A DNA stretch of 64,000 nt from assembly GCF_050003625.1 (NCBI RefSeq), contig NC_134398.1, forward strand, positions 62,318,891-62,382,890. Reading direction: 5' to 3'. The notes beneath the pieces are model-generated. The model did not search any database and was not told where the DNA came from. It saw only the letters and a program-made list of their open reading frames with translations. How positions within the stretch are numbered: the first letter of the stretch is position 1; each line of letters begins with the position of its first letter. Source of the stretch: Haematobia irritans. Taxonomy: Eukaryota > Arthropoda > Insecta > Diptera > Muscidae. Of this stretch, positions 1 through 10,202 are shown one piece after another. Made by a program: the position numbers and the translations under genes.

Positions 1-337
1 TTCATTAGGCTCTTAATTCACCCAAAATGTCTGGTATGATTAAGATCACTTGGAATTAGCTTGGTATGTACACTGGAACGATTTACTATGCCAAATTTGT
101 CAACTCGCTTTGGAAACACTAAGGCATCGTAACCATTATTAATTAAACCCTGCACGATCTCAATTGCCGGGCTGAAAAAGGATGAATAATTATATCAACG
201 GCTATGGAAACGTATGTGTCACGACAATTAAGCAAATTGCATTCTGCAAAACAAAACAAAAAAATATATACACAGAAAACTGCAATTATTTTTCTTAAGA
301 GAGTTAAGAGAATATATATGATTATCAGATACACTTA
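1..337. other. Unassigned AT-rich sequence
   Basis: I see no conserved frame, tandem repeat or recognisable element in this edge segment. Short open frames in it have no familiar motif. It is the left flank of an old family 1 element that begins at about 338. Confidence 0.5.
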
Positions 338-1772
338 CACAAAAAAAACATGTTTGGACATGACAACCTCCATATAATGCATGTTTACAATATTTGACTT
401 TCGCAAAAACCATATATTTTGCCTTTGCGAAAAAAAGTTTTCTGGGATTGAAAAATAATAACATAGTGGCAATAGCAATTAAATGGTCCACAAATATGTT
501 CTATACTTTAAATGACAAATAGTAAGACCATTACATGATTGCGGTTATTGCACGCAGAGAAGAAACATGATTGTCACAATCATATTCGAAGAGCAAAATA
601 ATATGATAGGAGCTATTTTTGCGGCGACCATGTAACATTTTAACCTGCAACCATGTTGGATCAGTGAACATGGTTCTAAGAAAAATATAATTGTCCTTAT
701 CTAAAATGTTATTATATTGATAAAAAGAATTTTGTTTGAATGAAAAGACAATGGTCACGATTTAAAATGTTATGGTATTCATTCAAAATGTTTTTCTTCT
801 AGTTAAAAGAACATGGTCACAACCTAAAATGTTTTGATCTTTATGAAAAAACTTTTTTCATCGTCGAAAAAAGGACGCCACTTGAGAAAAGAAAACACAA
901 AATTACATTTATTTGTTTGTTTTTATTTATTTATAAACTAATTCATTGTTTATGTGTATTTATAATGCCGTTCAAGCAAACATCATATATTTTTACACAT
1001 TCTTTTTTTCAATTTCAACAATAAGTAATTATTCCATATTTACATCGTGCCCATCAAATGTACAAACGCAGACATCATGTAACTGCAAATAAAAATAAAG
1101 ATCCATATAGCAAAATGCAGAACAAAAACAGGTAAATTTTTTCAATTACACTTTCCTTTTTTGTGTTCACATAAAACCACGTGCCACTTCTGAATAAATA
1201 AATTAACACAAAACACAGTAAATCCGTATTCTCCGTCCATTCCAAGAAACAATCAACACACGACTGACGCGCAAAATGAAAATCGTGTGTACCTGCTCAA
1301 TGTTTTTATAAAATTCTTTTCGCTGCAAAAAAAGTTAAAAAAATTAAATGGTCACGAAAAAAATGTAAATGGTCTCTATGGTCATGTAATGGTTCTAGAC
1401 ATATCTATACTTAACCTATAAAAATAATTTTTTCCCTGTAAAAAAGTAAAAAAAATTGAATGGTCAGGTACATGATTTTCCCGATCATTTAATGGTCTCA
1501 AATTCTATCATTTAAATGATAGAACATGTTTGCGGTATTTGATAACCATTCAAATGCTTATTGCCACCATACATTTTTCTCCGCTCGAAAACTATTTTTA
1601 CAAAGACAAAATACATGGTTTTCGCGGCAATTACATGCTCTAGATAAGCATTAAATGGATGCGGCAACCATGTCCAAACATGGTTTTTCTGTGCGTGTGT
1701 ATACATTTTTTTCGTGGCCATTTAATTTTTCAGATATTTTTCAATGAAAACAGCATTTTTGTAGTTTACGTA
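338..1772 (+). mobile_element. Old family 1 DNA element, interrupted by a younger copy
   Basis: The left part (338-550) begins CACAAAAAAAACATGTTTGG and matches, with divergence, the first ~210 bp of the 1.15-kb element at 49421-50570. The right part (1698-1772) continues the same element type with a GGCCATTTAATTTTT motif seen in the intact copy. A younger copy of the same family (551-1697) lies between them in opposite orientation. The right side is cut at 1773 by a family 2 element. No protein-coding capacity is evident. Confidence 0.55.
551..1697 (-). mobile_element. Family 1 CAC...GTG non-autonomous DNA transposon, 1147 bp
   Basis: The ends are CACGCAGAGAAG at 551 and CTGTGCGTG at 1697, so both start with CAC when read inward. 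The flanking dinucleotide TG is duplicated (549-550 and 1698-1699). The whole element is repeated in opposite orientation at 49421-50570 with only scattered differences. Subterminal DNA is rich in CATG-containing short motifs such as ACCATGT. No transposase frame is recognisable. A 2-bp duplication plus CAC ends fits the CACTA/Mirage/Chapaev group best, but the class is inferred and no transposase was seen. Confidence 0.75.
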
Positions 1773-1774
1773 TA

Positions 1775-2206
1775 CACCCCCAAAACAAATCGCTTCTGTA
1801 ACATATGCCGCAAACAGATTTTGCTTCAAGCATATATATTTTCAAGATTGGTCCAAACAAAATATTGTTTGTATTGTTAAAACATATTAAGTTTCACCTC
1901 AGGCATACACTGGTCGAAAGAAAAATTTAATGAAATTTTCTTTGTGTGGATACATTTTTAAGGCGTCAATTGGTTACTTCCATTATTTTACTTGCAGCAT
2001 ATTCTCTAGGTCTCTCTTTCTATATATATTACATATACGTTGATAGGCTTTTTCTAAATGAATATATGTTTGCATCCAAGCATATTATATTTACAAACAT
2101 TTTATGTCGCAAACATGTTATGCTAGTTTGTGAACATTATATGCGTGCACTTAATTATAATAATTTTTACACCCAATCATATGAAAAACAGTATTTTTCG
2201 TCCGTG
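1775..2206 (+). mobile_element. Family 2 CAC...GTG MITE, 432 bp
   Basis: The element starts CACCCCCAAAACAAATCGC and ends TTTTTCGTCCGTG, flanked by TA on both sides (1773-1774, 2207-2208). Copies or parts occur at 53126-60052 (interrupted), in both arms of the inverted repeat at 43284-48087, and in part at 48989-49332. The interior is AT-rich with repeated AAACATAT-type motifs. No coding capacity was seen. A TA duplication would also suit a Tc1/mariner-derived MITE. Confidence 0.7.
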
Positions 2207-2229
2207 TAGATATAACTACAACCACTTAA

Positions 2230-3788
2230 CCCTTTCGACCCTAAAGTTTCCTATGGGCAACTTTTTGTGTTTTTTGTTGTTGTTCATAAAACTGTAACTG
2301 TATTTAAAGCTACAAGTGTTTTCTTCAAGTTGAGTAAAAAATCAGCCAATTTAATTGTCAATTAGTAACAATTTTTTCATTAATATGCACGTGCCTCTAG
2401 AAAAAAATATTTGCGAATTTAAAAAGAGGTTTTTATACATGTGATTTTTTTCAAAAATTGCGACTAAAATGTTGAAAGTTTTTATTAAATCTGTTGTAGT
2501 ACATGTCAAATAAAATATTTCTTGAAGTCTAATCTTAGAATTGCAGAAAACAACAGATGAGAAATTTTTAAAATTGAAAAGTTGTCCGTGTGCAACTTTT
2601 GGCAATAGTGGTAGTAAAATTACATATTTTTGGACATGGGACCTATAGAAAAAAGATTTAAAAAACAATGATTTTGAACAAATTTTGAACTTCGATTGGG
2701 ATATCCCAGTGACGAAAAATGCGGCGATGATGTGGAAAACATATCTGCAGGGGGAATTTGGAAAGAATCGTAACAAGGGAGGAGTTCATAGATATCGACC
2801 TACTTGGCAACATATTGATGGATTAGCACGAATATTGGCGCTTTATTATACTTTGGTTTTTTTACACCGCCAGTTAAATTTACATGGGTTCAAAAAAAAA
2901 AAACATTTTCGTGAGTCATGCGTGATTTACGCGAAGCCGTGAATGAAATCTCGTGAATGTGCGTGAACGGGACTAAACGAAAATGTGTGGCACGTGAGCA
3001 AAAATCTAATTGTGTTCGTGATTGTGAGTGAGTAAAATTTCTCCGAAATCACGCTCCCGATAAAAATTCACTTTCACGGTCCAACTCACGCTCACGATTC
3101 AACTCTCGCTCAAGATAAAACTCACGTTCACGATAAAATTCATGCTCACGATAAAATAGAGACACAAAAAGTCACAATCACGAACAAATTCACTTTCACG
3201 ATTAAATTCAAGCTCCCCGATTTTAATCACCTTTACTTATTTAATCACGCTTAAGATTTCAATAGCCTGAGTCACGAGAAATTTCGTGAATTACGAGAAT
3301 TTTATTGAGCCACGAAAATTATTGAAATATTATTGAAAAATTTAATTACGAAAATTGTCGTGAATCGTGCGGAAGCGTGAGGCATAAACGTTGTTTATGT
3401 GTGAGCATGCGTGTGTATGACTTTTCATTTCGTGAATTTGCGTGAGCGTGAATTCCTACCCACATGGCGTGCGTGAGTACAAATATTTCTTCGTGAATGT
3501 GTTTAAGCGTGAGTGAAATTCCACTCACGCGCACATCTAAGTAAATATTTTATGTAAAATATAAAAAACTTTAAAAAATCCAATAAAACGTAATACGTCT
3601 ATCATTACAAAACAAACTATTTTATAGCCACAATTGCCCAAAGTTGTCCACAGGCAACATTATCTATCGCCTAAACGAATGGGCGTGGCGACACGAAATT
3701 TTGACTAGACGCTTCTTAAATGATTTCAACATTATTAAAAGCAAAAACAAATTTTAGCGATACCTATAAAAATTCGGGGTCGAAAGGG
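2230..3788. mobile_element. piggyBac-like non-autonomous element, 1559 bp
   Basis: Terminal inverted repeats of about 12 bp, CCCTTTCGACCC at 2230 and its reverse complement ending at 3788, are flanked by TTAA at 2226-2229 and 3789-3792. TTAA targets and CCC-starting ends are hallmarks of piggyBac. Subterminal motifs with AAGTTG and GGCAAC recur near both ends and near 2573-2610. No transposase frame is present. The middle is occupied by a CACG-rich minisatellite, so this is a non-autonomous derivative that must use a partner transposase. Confidence 0.75.
3067..3240. repeat. 18-bp CACG-rich minisatellite inside the piggyBac-like element
   Basis: Consecutive 18-bp units are visible at 3085-3102, 3103-3120, 3121-3138 and 3139-3156, of the form CTCACGNTCACGATAAAA, with looser copies on both sides to about 3240. 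Flanking DNA at 2920-3030 and 3275-3540 carries the complementary motif (CGTGAA/CGTGAG), so the tract lies within a broader region of inverted symmetry. Confidence 0.7.
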
Positions 3789-3792
3789 TTAA

Positions 3793-4086
3793 AAGTCTCA
3801 AATGCCATTTTCAAATTTTTCGGAATCATTTACTTTTTCGGTTTGTTTGAAAAGAAAATAATTTTTTTTTTCGACACATAATTTTCATTTTGGACATTAG
3901 TTGAGTGTAACTTATTTCTTAGAGTGGGCAACACCCGTGATTTAATGTGAACACCAATACAAAATATTACTTTCCAAAATCGTGGCAATTCCATCGGTGA
4001 TGAACACGCTAATGCAATTTTAGATGTATAAGTAGATTAATTTACAATTTTATAATTTATAATTATTTGTGGTGGACCATAAAAGA
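3793..4086. other. Unassigned AT-rich sequence
   Basis: The stretch between the piggyBac-like element and the next repeat fragment is low in complexity, with homopolymer runs. No gene or element boundary was recognised. Confidence 0.4.
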
Positions 4087-4200
4087 ATGAAGTCGTTTTG
4101 TCCTTATCGTTAAGTGATATCACTTAAAACTGTTTATCTTTACATGAAAGAACATTCTGTTTGACTAAGGTCAACTAGGCTTTAATAATTCTGAAAAAAA
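4087..4200 (+). repeat. MITE fragment shared with the 43-48 kb inverted repeat
   Basis: This segment, from GAATGAAGTCGTTTTGTCC to TTTAATAATTCTGAAAAA, aligns by eye with 46935-47050 in the right arm of the large inverted repeat and with its mirror in the left arm. It is a diverged piece of the same dispersed repeat. It ends where the CR1-like LINE begins. Confidence 0.5.
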
Positions 4201-4800
4201 ATCTGAATTTGGTTTTAAAACTGCAACACAAGTTGAAGTTTACAATTACATCCAACTGTCAATTACATCCAACTTGGTTGGCAGTGATGAAATTGATCCC
4301 AACTTCATCAAGATTACTCTACCATACACTCTACAATATATCACTCATATCTTTAACTCCATTATTATGACCAGCACCTTCGCCGCGGCATGAAAAACAA
4401 AAATTATTCCTATACCAAATGGTAATGGACAATTTCGTCCATTTTCGATACTTACAGATCTATCCAAAGTCCTAGAGAAAATTCTTCATATTCAAATCCA
4501 AAACTACCTGCATGAGAAACACCTTCTTACCACACGACAGTCTGGATTTAGCCTGTCTAACTGCTTGTACTGATGTCGTTGGAGCACTACGGTCGGCTCT
4601 CGACAACGGGGATATAGCTTTTCTAATACTCCTTGATCATTCAAAAGCCTTTGACAGTGTCCTGCATCCAATACTATGTAATAAGCTGAGATCTAACTTT
4701 AACTTTGATTCGACCGCTGTGCGCCTACTAGCATCATACCTCACAAAGCGATCACAGTTTATAACCAACGGAATATACAACTTCTCCTTACTGCCACTTA

Positions 4801-5147
4801 GGTTAGGTTAGGTGGCAGCCCGATGTATCAAACTCACTTAGACTATTCAGTCCATTGTGATACCACATTGGTGAACTTCTCTCTTATCACTGAAAGCTGC
4901 CGGATTCCATGTTGAGCTCAATGACAAGGGACCTCCTTTTTATAGTCGAGTCCGAACGGCGTTCCACATTACAGTGAAACTACTTAGAGAAGCTTTGAAA
5001 CCCTCAGAAATGTCACCAGCATTACTGAGGTGGGATAATCACCGCTGAGAAACTTTTTGGTGTTCGGTCGAAGCAGGAATCGAACCCACGACCTTGTGTA
5101 TGCCAAGCAGGTATGCTAACCATTGCACCACGGTGGCTCCCTGCAAC
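4801..5147 (-). mobile_element. Full-length tRNA-derived SINE with LOA-type tail
   Basis: A perfect 10-bp target duplication, CTGCCACTTA, lies at 4791-4800 and 5148-5157. Read on the minus strand, the element has a tRNA-like head (about 5140-5060) with A-box and B-box promoter motifs. A unique body of about 180 bp follows. The 3' part reads through AATGGACTGAATAGTC to GGGCTGCCACC and ends in CCTAACCTAA repeats. The last ~75 bp match the 3' end of the LOA LINE at 5565-5645. It lies in opposite orientation to the surrounding CR1-like LINE. It makes no protein; if active it would be transcribed by RNA polymerase III and retrotransposed by a LINE. Confidence 0.9.
5073..5131 (-). promoter_or_regulatory. 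RNA polymerase III A and B boxes of the SINE head
   Basis: On the minus strand, 5131-5111 reads TGGTGCAATGGTTAGCATAC, which fits an A box. Positions 5093-5073 read GGTCGTGGGTTCGATTCCTG, which fits a B box around the canonical GGTTCGANTCC. Spacing is normal for an internal tRNA-type promoter. Activity is inferred from sequence only. Confidence 0.75.
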
Positions 5148-5564
5148 CTGCCACTTAATAGAGGAGTTCCACAAGGATCAATTTTTGGCCCTCTTCTATA
5201 CTCCATTTATTCCAATGATTTGCCCGATCAAGTGAAATTTTCTTATATTCAAATGTATGCTGATGACGTATAATTATATTCATGATGTCGCCTAGATTCT
5301 ATAGAAAACTGTGTGTCAAATATCAATCAAGATCTTTCTAGAATTCAATATTAGGCTTCAAGTAACTATTTACAGCTTAATCCAAGCAAATCCAAAACAA
5401 TAATTATCCGTAATAAATCTGTTGAAGTTGGAACCAACATAATCTATTATTGGGAACGTGAATCTTAGAAATTGTTGACAAAGCAACGAACCTTGGGGTT
5501 ATATTCAACAAACTTCTTAACTGGTCCTATCACATAACTGCCACTTGTGGAAAATTATACTCTA

Positions 5565-5645
5565 TGGTTAGGTTAGGTTAGGTTAAAGTGGCAGCCCGAT
5601 TAAGATTCAGGCTCACTTAGACTATTCAGTCCATTGTGATACCAC
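5565..5645 (-). repeat. LOA 3' tail shared with the SINE
   Basis: On the minus strand this reads through GGTATCACAATGGACTGAAT, AGTCTAAGTGAG and CGGGCTGCCAC and ends in TAACC repeats. The same order and nearly the same bases form the last ~75 bp of the SINE at 4801-4875. A 57-bp piece is inserted alone at 22103-22159, and an opposite-oriented fragment lies at 33755-33796. Confidence 0.85.
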
Positions 5646-5706
5646 ATTAACTAAAAGTACCTATTACATATGGGCACTTCTAATTTTAACCGCAGAACCT
5701 TCTTGA

Positions 5707-8700
5707 TTATTTTTCTTTGTTGAACCAACCAGATTGTTCCAAAAATATTAGCAGACTGCTTAAGTTAACGTTTTCCAGATCCGCCAGTAATCTGAAGCTA
5801 TATGCTCCTAAAAGTTGCTTGCGCTTTACACAAAATGCAGGACACTCACACAAGAGGTGTTTAATTGATTCTTTTTCCTCCACATCATGACAGCTCATAC
5901 AATAGTCATTATACTTCGCGCCAATAGTTTTTGCAAAATCTCCTATCAGGCAGCGACCCGTTATATCAGATATCAGGAGTGATATCTGACGTCTCGAGAA
6001 CATTAGCATATCTAGTGTGCGGTTTAAGTTGAAATGGGGCCATATTTGTTTGGTGTCGTTACAACCCTTGCAATTCTCCCATCGAACATTTGCCATCATA
6101 ACAGCCTTCTCACGCAGCATGAGCTTGCAGGTAGCTAGGGGCATACCAACAAATTCTAGTTCCCCTGGAATATGTAAGGTAGTCCCTAGCCTTGCCAACT
6201 CATCCGCTTCGCAGTTCCCCGGTATGTTCCTATGGCCAGGCACCCATATTAGGTGAATATTGTACTGCTCAGCCATCTCATTGAGAGATTTGCGGCAATC
6301 GATGGCCGTTTTCGAGTTGAGGAATACAGAGTCCAAGGATTTTATTGCAGGTTGACTGTCTGAGTATATATTAATGCCCACATTTTTTGGAACATTACTT
6401 CTCAGCCAATTCGCCACCTCTCTTATTGCTAATGTTTCAGCCTGAAAAACACTACAGTGATTAGGTAATCTTTTCGCTATTTGAAGTCCCAGATCATTAG
6501 AATATACTCCGAAACCCACTTGTCCATCCAATTTGGAGCCATCAGTGTAGAAATCTATACATTCTTTATTCCCCGGGGTCTGTGTGCACCACGCCTCACT
6601 GTTGGGGATTAGAGTCTCAAACTTTTTGTCGAAAAGTGGACTCGCCAAAGTTTAATCCACTACGTTAGGCACATCTGACATTATTTTGAGGACAGAATTG
6701 TGACCGTAACCCTTTTCCGACCACAGCGATAGTTCGCGCAACCGCACAGCCGTTGTTGCAGCTGACTGTTTGGCCAAAATGTCTAAAGACAATAGATGCA
6801 GCATGACATTAAGGGAATTTGTTCCTGTCTTGCTGAATGCGCCTGAAATACACAAACACGCCATACGCTGAACTTTATCTAAACCAGTCGGTTTCTGAAG
6901 TGCCGGCCACCAGACTACAACACCATATATCATTATAGGTCTAACCACTGCCGTGTATAGCCAATGCACAATTTTTGGTTTTAGTCCCCACTTTTTTCCT
7001 ATTGCCTTTTTGCACGAGTACAAAGCTACAGTTGCCTTCCTCGCCCTTTCTTCAATATTAAGCTTAAAGTTCAGCTTCCTGTCCAAAATAACGCCAAGGT
7101 ATTTTGCACAATCACCAAAGGGAATTTCAATACCCCCTAAGGAAATAGGCCTAATCGTGGGAGTTTTGCGATCTTTGCAGTACATGACTAATTCTGTCTT
7201 TGCAGGATTTACCCCAAGACCATTGTCTTTCGCCCATTGTTCAGTCATCCGGAGGGCCCTCTGAATAATATCTCTGATTGTGGATGGGAATTTTCCCCTG
7301 ACTGCCAGAGCTACATCATCTGCGAATGCCACCACTTTTATCCTTTCTTTTTCTAGAGTAACCAGAAGGCTATTTATAGCAACATTCCAAAGAAGAGGTG
7401 ATAGAACTCCTACTTGGGGAGTGCCTCTGTTCACATACTTTTGTATGTTTGCTTGTCCTAGTGTGGCTGAAATACGTCTCTTCATTAGCAGTTCGTCTAA
7501 CAGCCTGAGTATACATGGATCAACATTCAGAGTTGTCAGTCCATTTAATATCGAGCTCGGATGGACATTATTGAACGCCCCTTCGATGTCTAGAAACGCC
7601 ACGATTGTGTATTATTTGACAGATAGTGAGCTTTCAATAAAGCTGACTAGTTCATGTAGTGCGGTCTCAGTAGACCTGCCCTTCGAGTATGCATGCTGTC
7701 GTTTCGAGAACAAACTTGAATCGATGCTAGTTCTAAGATAAATATCTATCATCCTCTCCAGAGTCTTAAGTAGGAATGAGGATAAGCTGATTGGTCGGAA
7801 ATCCTTCGCCCTCGAGTGAGAGGCTTTTCCCGCTTTAGGTATGAAAACGACTTTTGATTCCCTCCACTTTCTTGGGATACCTGATAAGTTGATACATCCT
7901 TTATATATCACCGACAACCAGGGGATAATTTTGTCAGTTACAGCTTGTAACTCCGCCGGAGTAATTCCATCAGGTCCAGGGGATTTGAATGGTCCAAAGC
8001 TATTTAGCGCCCATCTTATTCTAGTTTCCGATACAATTTCCTCGACAGGAAACGACCGCTGAGCAACTGTGGCACCGCCAGTATATGGTTCAACCGTCTG
8101 ATTTCCAGGAAAATGTGTGTCCAATAGTACCTCCAGCGTCTCCTCACTGGACGTTGTCCAATTGCCCTCCGATGTTTTAATGAAACCTGGAGCGGAGTTG
8201 GTGGATGCTAGAACCTTCCGTAGTCTGGAAGCCTCGGACGTATTCTCAATACTGATGCAGTAAGCATTCCAAGAGTTATGCTGAGCCTTTCTCAGTTCTC
8301 GCTTGTATCCTCTCAGATTCTTCTTGTAAGCGTCCCAGTCCTCAGGGGCTCTGGTGGACTTTTCCTTGTTAAAGAGCTTCCTGCAGGATTTCCTCATATT
8401 ACTTAATTCCGTAGACCACCATGGTGGTCGATGTTTCCCCCTTGGCTTTCCTCTAGGGCATGCAGCTTTCAGTGAGATGTTGAAGGCCTTAGTAATCCGC
8501 TCCACTGCGTGTTCGATATCTTGCACATTTCTCATATTTGTCACTGTTATTTCCGGTATCATCATATTGAACGATTCCCTATACCTATTCCAGTCAGCTT
8601 TCCTAACATTTGGCGGAAATATGATCTTGATAATATGAACATCAAATTTGAAACTGATGTAGCGATGATCTGAGAAGCTGTGTTCACTTAAAACCTGCCA

Positions 8701-9312
8701 CTCAGATATCATTTCATTCAGTTCTTGCGAGGCCAAGGTGATGTCCGAAACCTCTTGCCTGTTTTTAGTGACAAAGGTTGGGACATCTTCCTTGTTGCAA
8801 ACTACCAGATTAGTACGCAAAATAAACTCTATTAGCGACTCTCCCCTTGCATTAGTATCACTACTTCCCCATATACTATGATGTGCATTCGCATCGCATC
8901 CCATAATGAGTTTCGTCTTTGTTTTCAGTGACTCCTCCACTAAGGTTTTAACGGCATATGGAGGCATCTCCCTGTCATGTCCCATGTAGACCGAAGATAC
9001 CCAATATTTGCATTTGGCTATTTCTAAACTTGCAACGACAGTGTCTGTATTGCACATTGAAGGAAGCAGAAACAAGTTGAGCTCGTTTTTAGCAATTATA
9101 CAGGCTCGATTTACATCATTACCAGTATACTGCAATAGTTTGAACCCCGGAGTACTTAATTCACATATTTTGTTTTTATAAACATATGGTTCTTGAATAA
9201 GAACTATATCTATGTCCCCTTTGATCAGGAGAACTTTTAAGGCAGCACATGCAGCCTTACAATGATGAAGATTTATCTGGAGGATCCGTAGGACCATCGA
9301 GATTTTCAACAA
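5707..9312 (-). pseudogene. LOA-like ORF2: endonuclease, reverse transcriptase, RNase H; two in-frame stops
   Basis: One reading frame runs from 9312 to 5707 (about 1200 codons), broken only by TAA at 7612-7614 and TAA at 6652-6654. Residues 1-220 form an apurinic-like endonuclease (QEPYV at 40, CDANAHH at 139, SDHRYISF at 214). The reverse transcriptase follows: GPDGITPAELQ, motif A AFLDIEGAF (about 7600-7575), then PQVGVLSPLLW where the usual PQG glycine is valine, and FADD near 7310-7325. RNase H shows DGSK, AETLAI, SDSQ and GHRNIPGNCEADELA, so the D-E-D-D set is present. A C-x2-C...H...C-E-C motif closes the protein. The lack of frameshifts suggests a young but inactive copy. Confidence 0.9.
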
Positions 9313-9498
9313 CCGTCACATCAGCCGCTTCAATCGAGTCATCAAGAATGTCCTCTTCAGAGATATCGGTGACTCTCGCAATAACCATAGGTTCAACTTT
9401 GGTGAGTTCTGAGACAGTAGAAGCCTCCGCACGCATACGGTATCTATCCATGTCTTCAAATGTCTTGGTATCCCCCTCGACTTCGTAAGAGGATCCGC
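9257..9498 (-). pseudogene. C-terminal end of LOA-like ORF1 (truncated)
   Basis: An acidic frame continuing from the 5' truncation point ends at 9257 and overlaps the ORF2 start (9312) by 56 bp in another frame. Residues such as EDMDRYRMRAEA and ISEEDILDD are visible. Its position immediately upstream of and overlapping ORF2 makes it the end of the gag-like ORF1. No zinc knuckle remains because the N-terminal part is missing. Confidence 0.6.
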
Positions 9499-10202
9499 TA
9501 CTCTACTGATTCGTATTTGTGGACAACCCAACCGTTTACACCTCATAATATTAGGATACGTCTTGTTAAAAGTTATATTCTTCCTACCTTGTTTTATGCC
9601 GCTGAGATTTTTGCGGGCTGTAATGCTTCTGACTACAGAAAACTGCAAACAACATTTTATAATGCTATACGATATGTGTATGGTTTTAAAAAATTTGATA
9701 GAGTCTCTCGCCTTTCGCCGAATGTCCTGAAGTTTCCTCTTGAAAGATACCTGATGTATAAGACGTTGATGTTTTTACATAAAATAATAAGCACATGCAA
9801 GCCAACATACTTATATAATAAACTGAATTTTGCCAGACCTTCTCGGGGGAGAACTATTATTCAACTAAGCCATCGTCGTAGTTCATCTGAGAAACACTTC
9901 TGATTCGTACTATCCGTCTCTGGAACCAACTCCCAAATCATATTCAAACCACAGGAAGCAGTTATGGATTTAAGACAAATGTCATTAAATTCTATAGCGA
10001 ATCTTGATGTTATCTATTCTCACTATTTCTCCGGGAATACATATAAAAACTAACTTAAATAATTTATATATACATATATTTGTTTTTTTTTTTTTTTAAT
10101 ACTTTTATATATTTCTTTTTTGTTGTTAATTACACTACCTATTCACATATAAATTTTCAACGAATTAATAATAATAGTTGTATGATTTATCTTAACTATT
10201 TG

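Larger units (their letters stand above)
5565..9498 (-). mobile_element. LOA-like non-LTR retrotransposon, 5'-truncated, 3.9 kb
   Basis: A 7-bp target duplication TACTCTA flanks the element at 5558-5564 and 9499-9505. On the minus strand it contains the end of ORF1, a nearly full-length ORF2 (endonuclease, reverse transcriptase, RNase H, cysteine motif), a short 3' UTR, and a 3' tail ending in (TAACC)n instead of poly(A). It is truncated inside ORF1. Deleting it with one target copy rejoins the host LINE frame exactly (GKLYS then TDSYLW). An RNase H domain points to the LOA/I group; the assignment to LOA is by motif style. Confidence 0.85.
4230..10075 (+). pseudogene. CR1/jockey-like LINE reverse transcriptase, 5'-truncated, split by two insertions
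   Basis: The element starts inside the reverse-transcriptase domain (finger region with LSKVLEKILH near 4450-4490). It continues with a motif A block, [11 protein letters not shown], at about 4630, and GVPQGSIFGPLLYS at about 5165. A YADDV box near 5255 is followed directly by a TAA stop. Then come LNPSKSKTIII (about 5377-5407) and the C-terminal thumb region (9506-9903). A SINE (4801-5147) and a LOA LINE (5565-9498) interrupt it. Removing each insertion and one copy of its duplicated target restores a continuous frame. Other frameshifts and stops make it dead. The 3' end is placed only roughly, near 10075. The family is inferred from motif style, without a tree. Confidence 0.75.

Noticed and set aside
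3067..3240. CRISPR-like array from the CACG repeats
   Set aside because: Units are 18 bp, directly adjacent and degenerate, with no spacers of constant length; the sequence is also eukaryotic.
4801..4813. Telomeric TTAGG repeats (also at 5566-5585)
   Set aside because: The GGTTA runs are only two to three units and form the 3' tail of the SINE and LOA elements inside target duplications.
6017..8638. Plus-strand frames opposite the LOA ORF2
   Set aside because: They are antisense shadows of the LOA coding frame.
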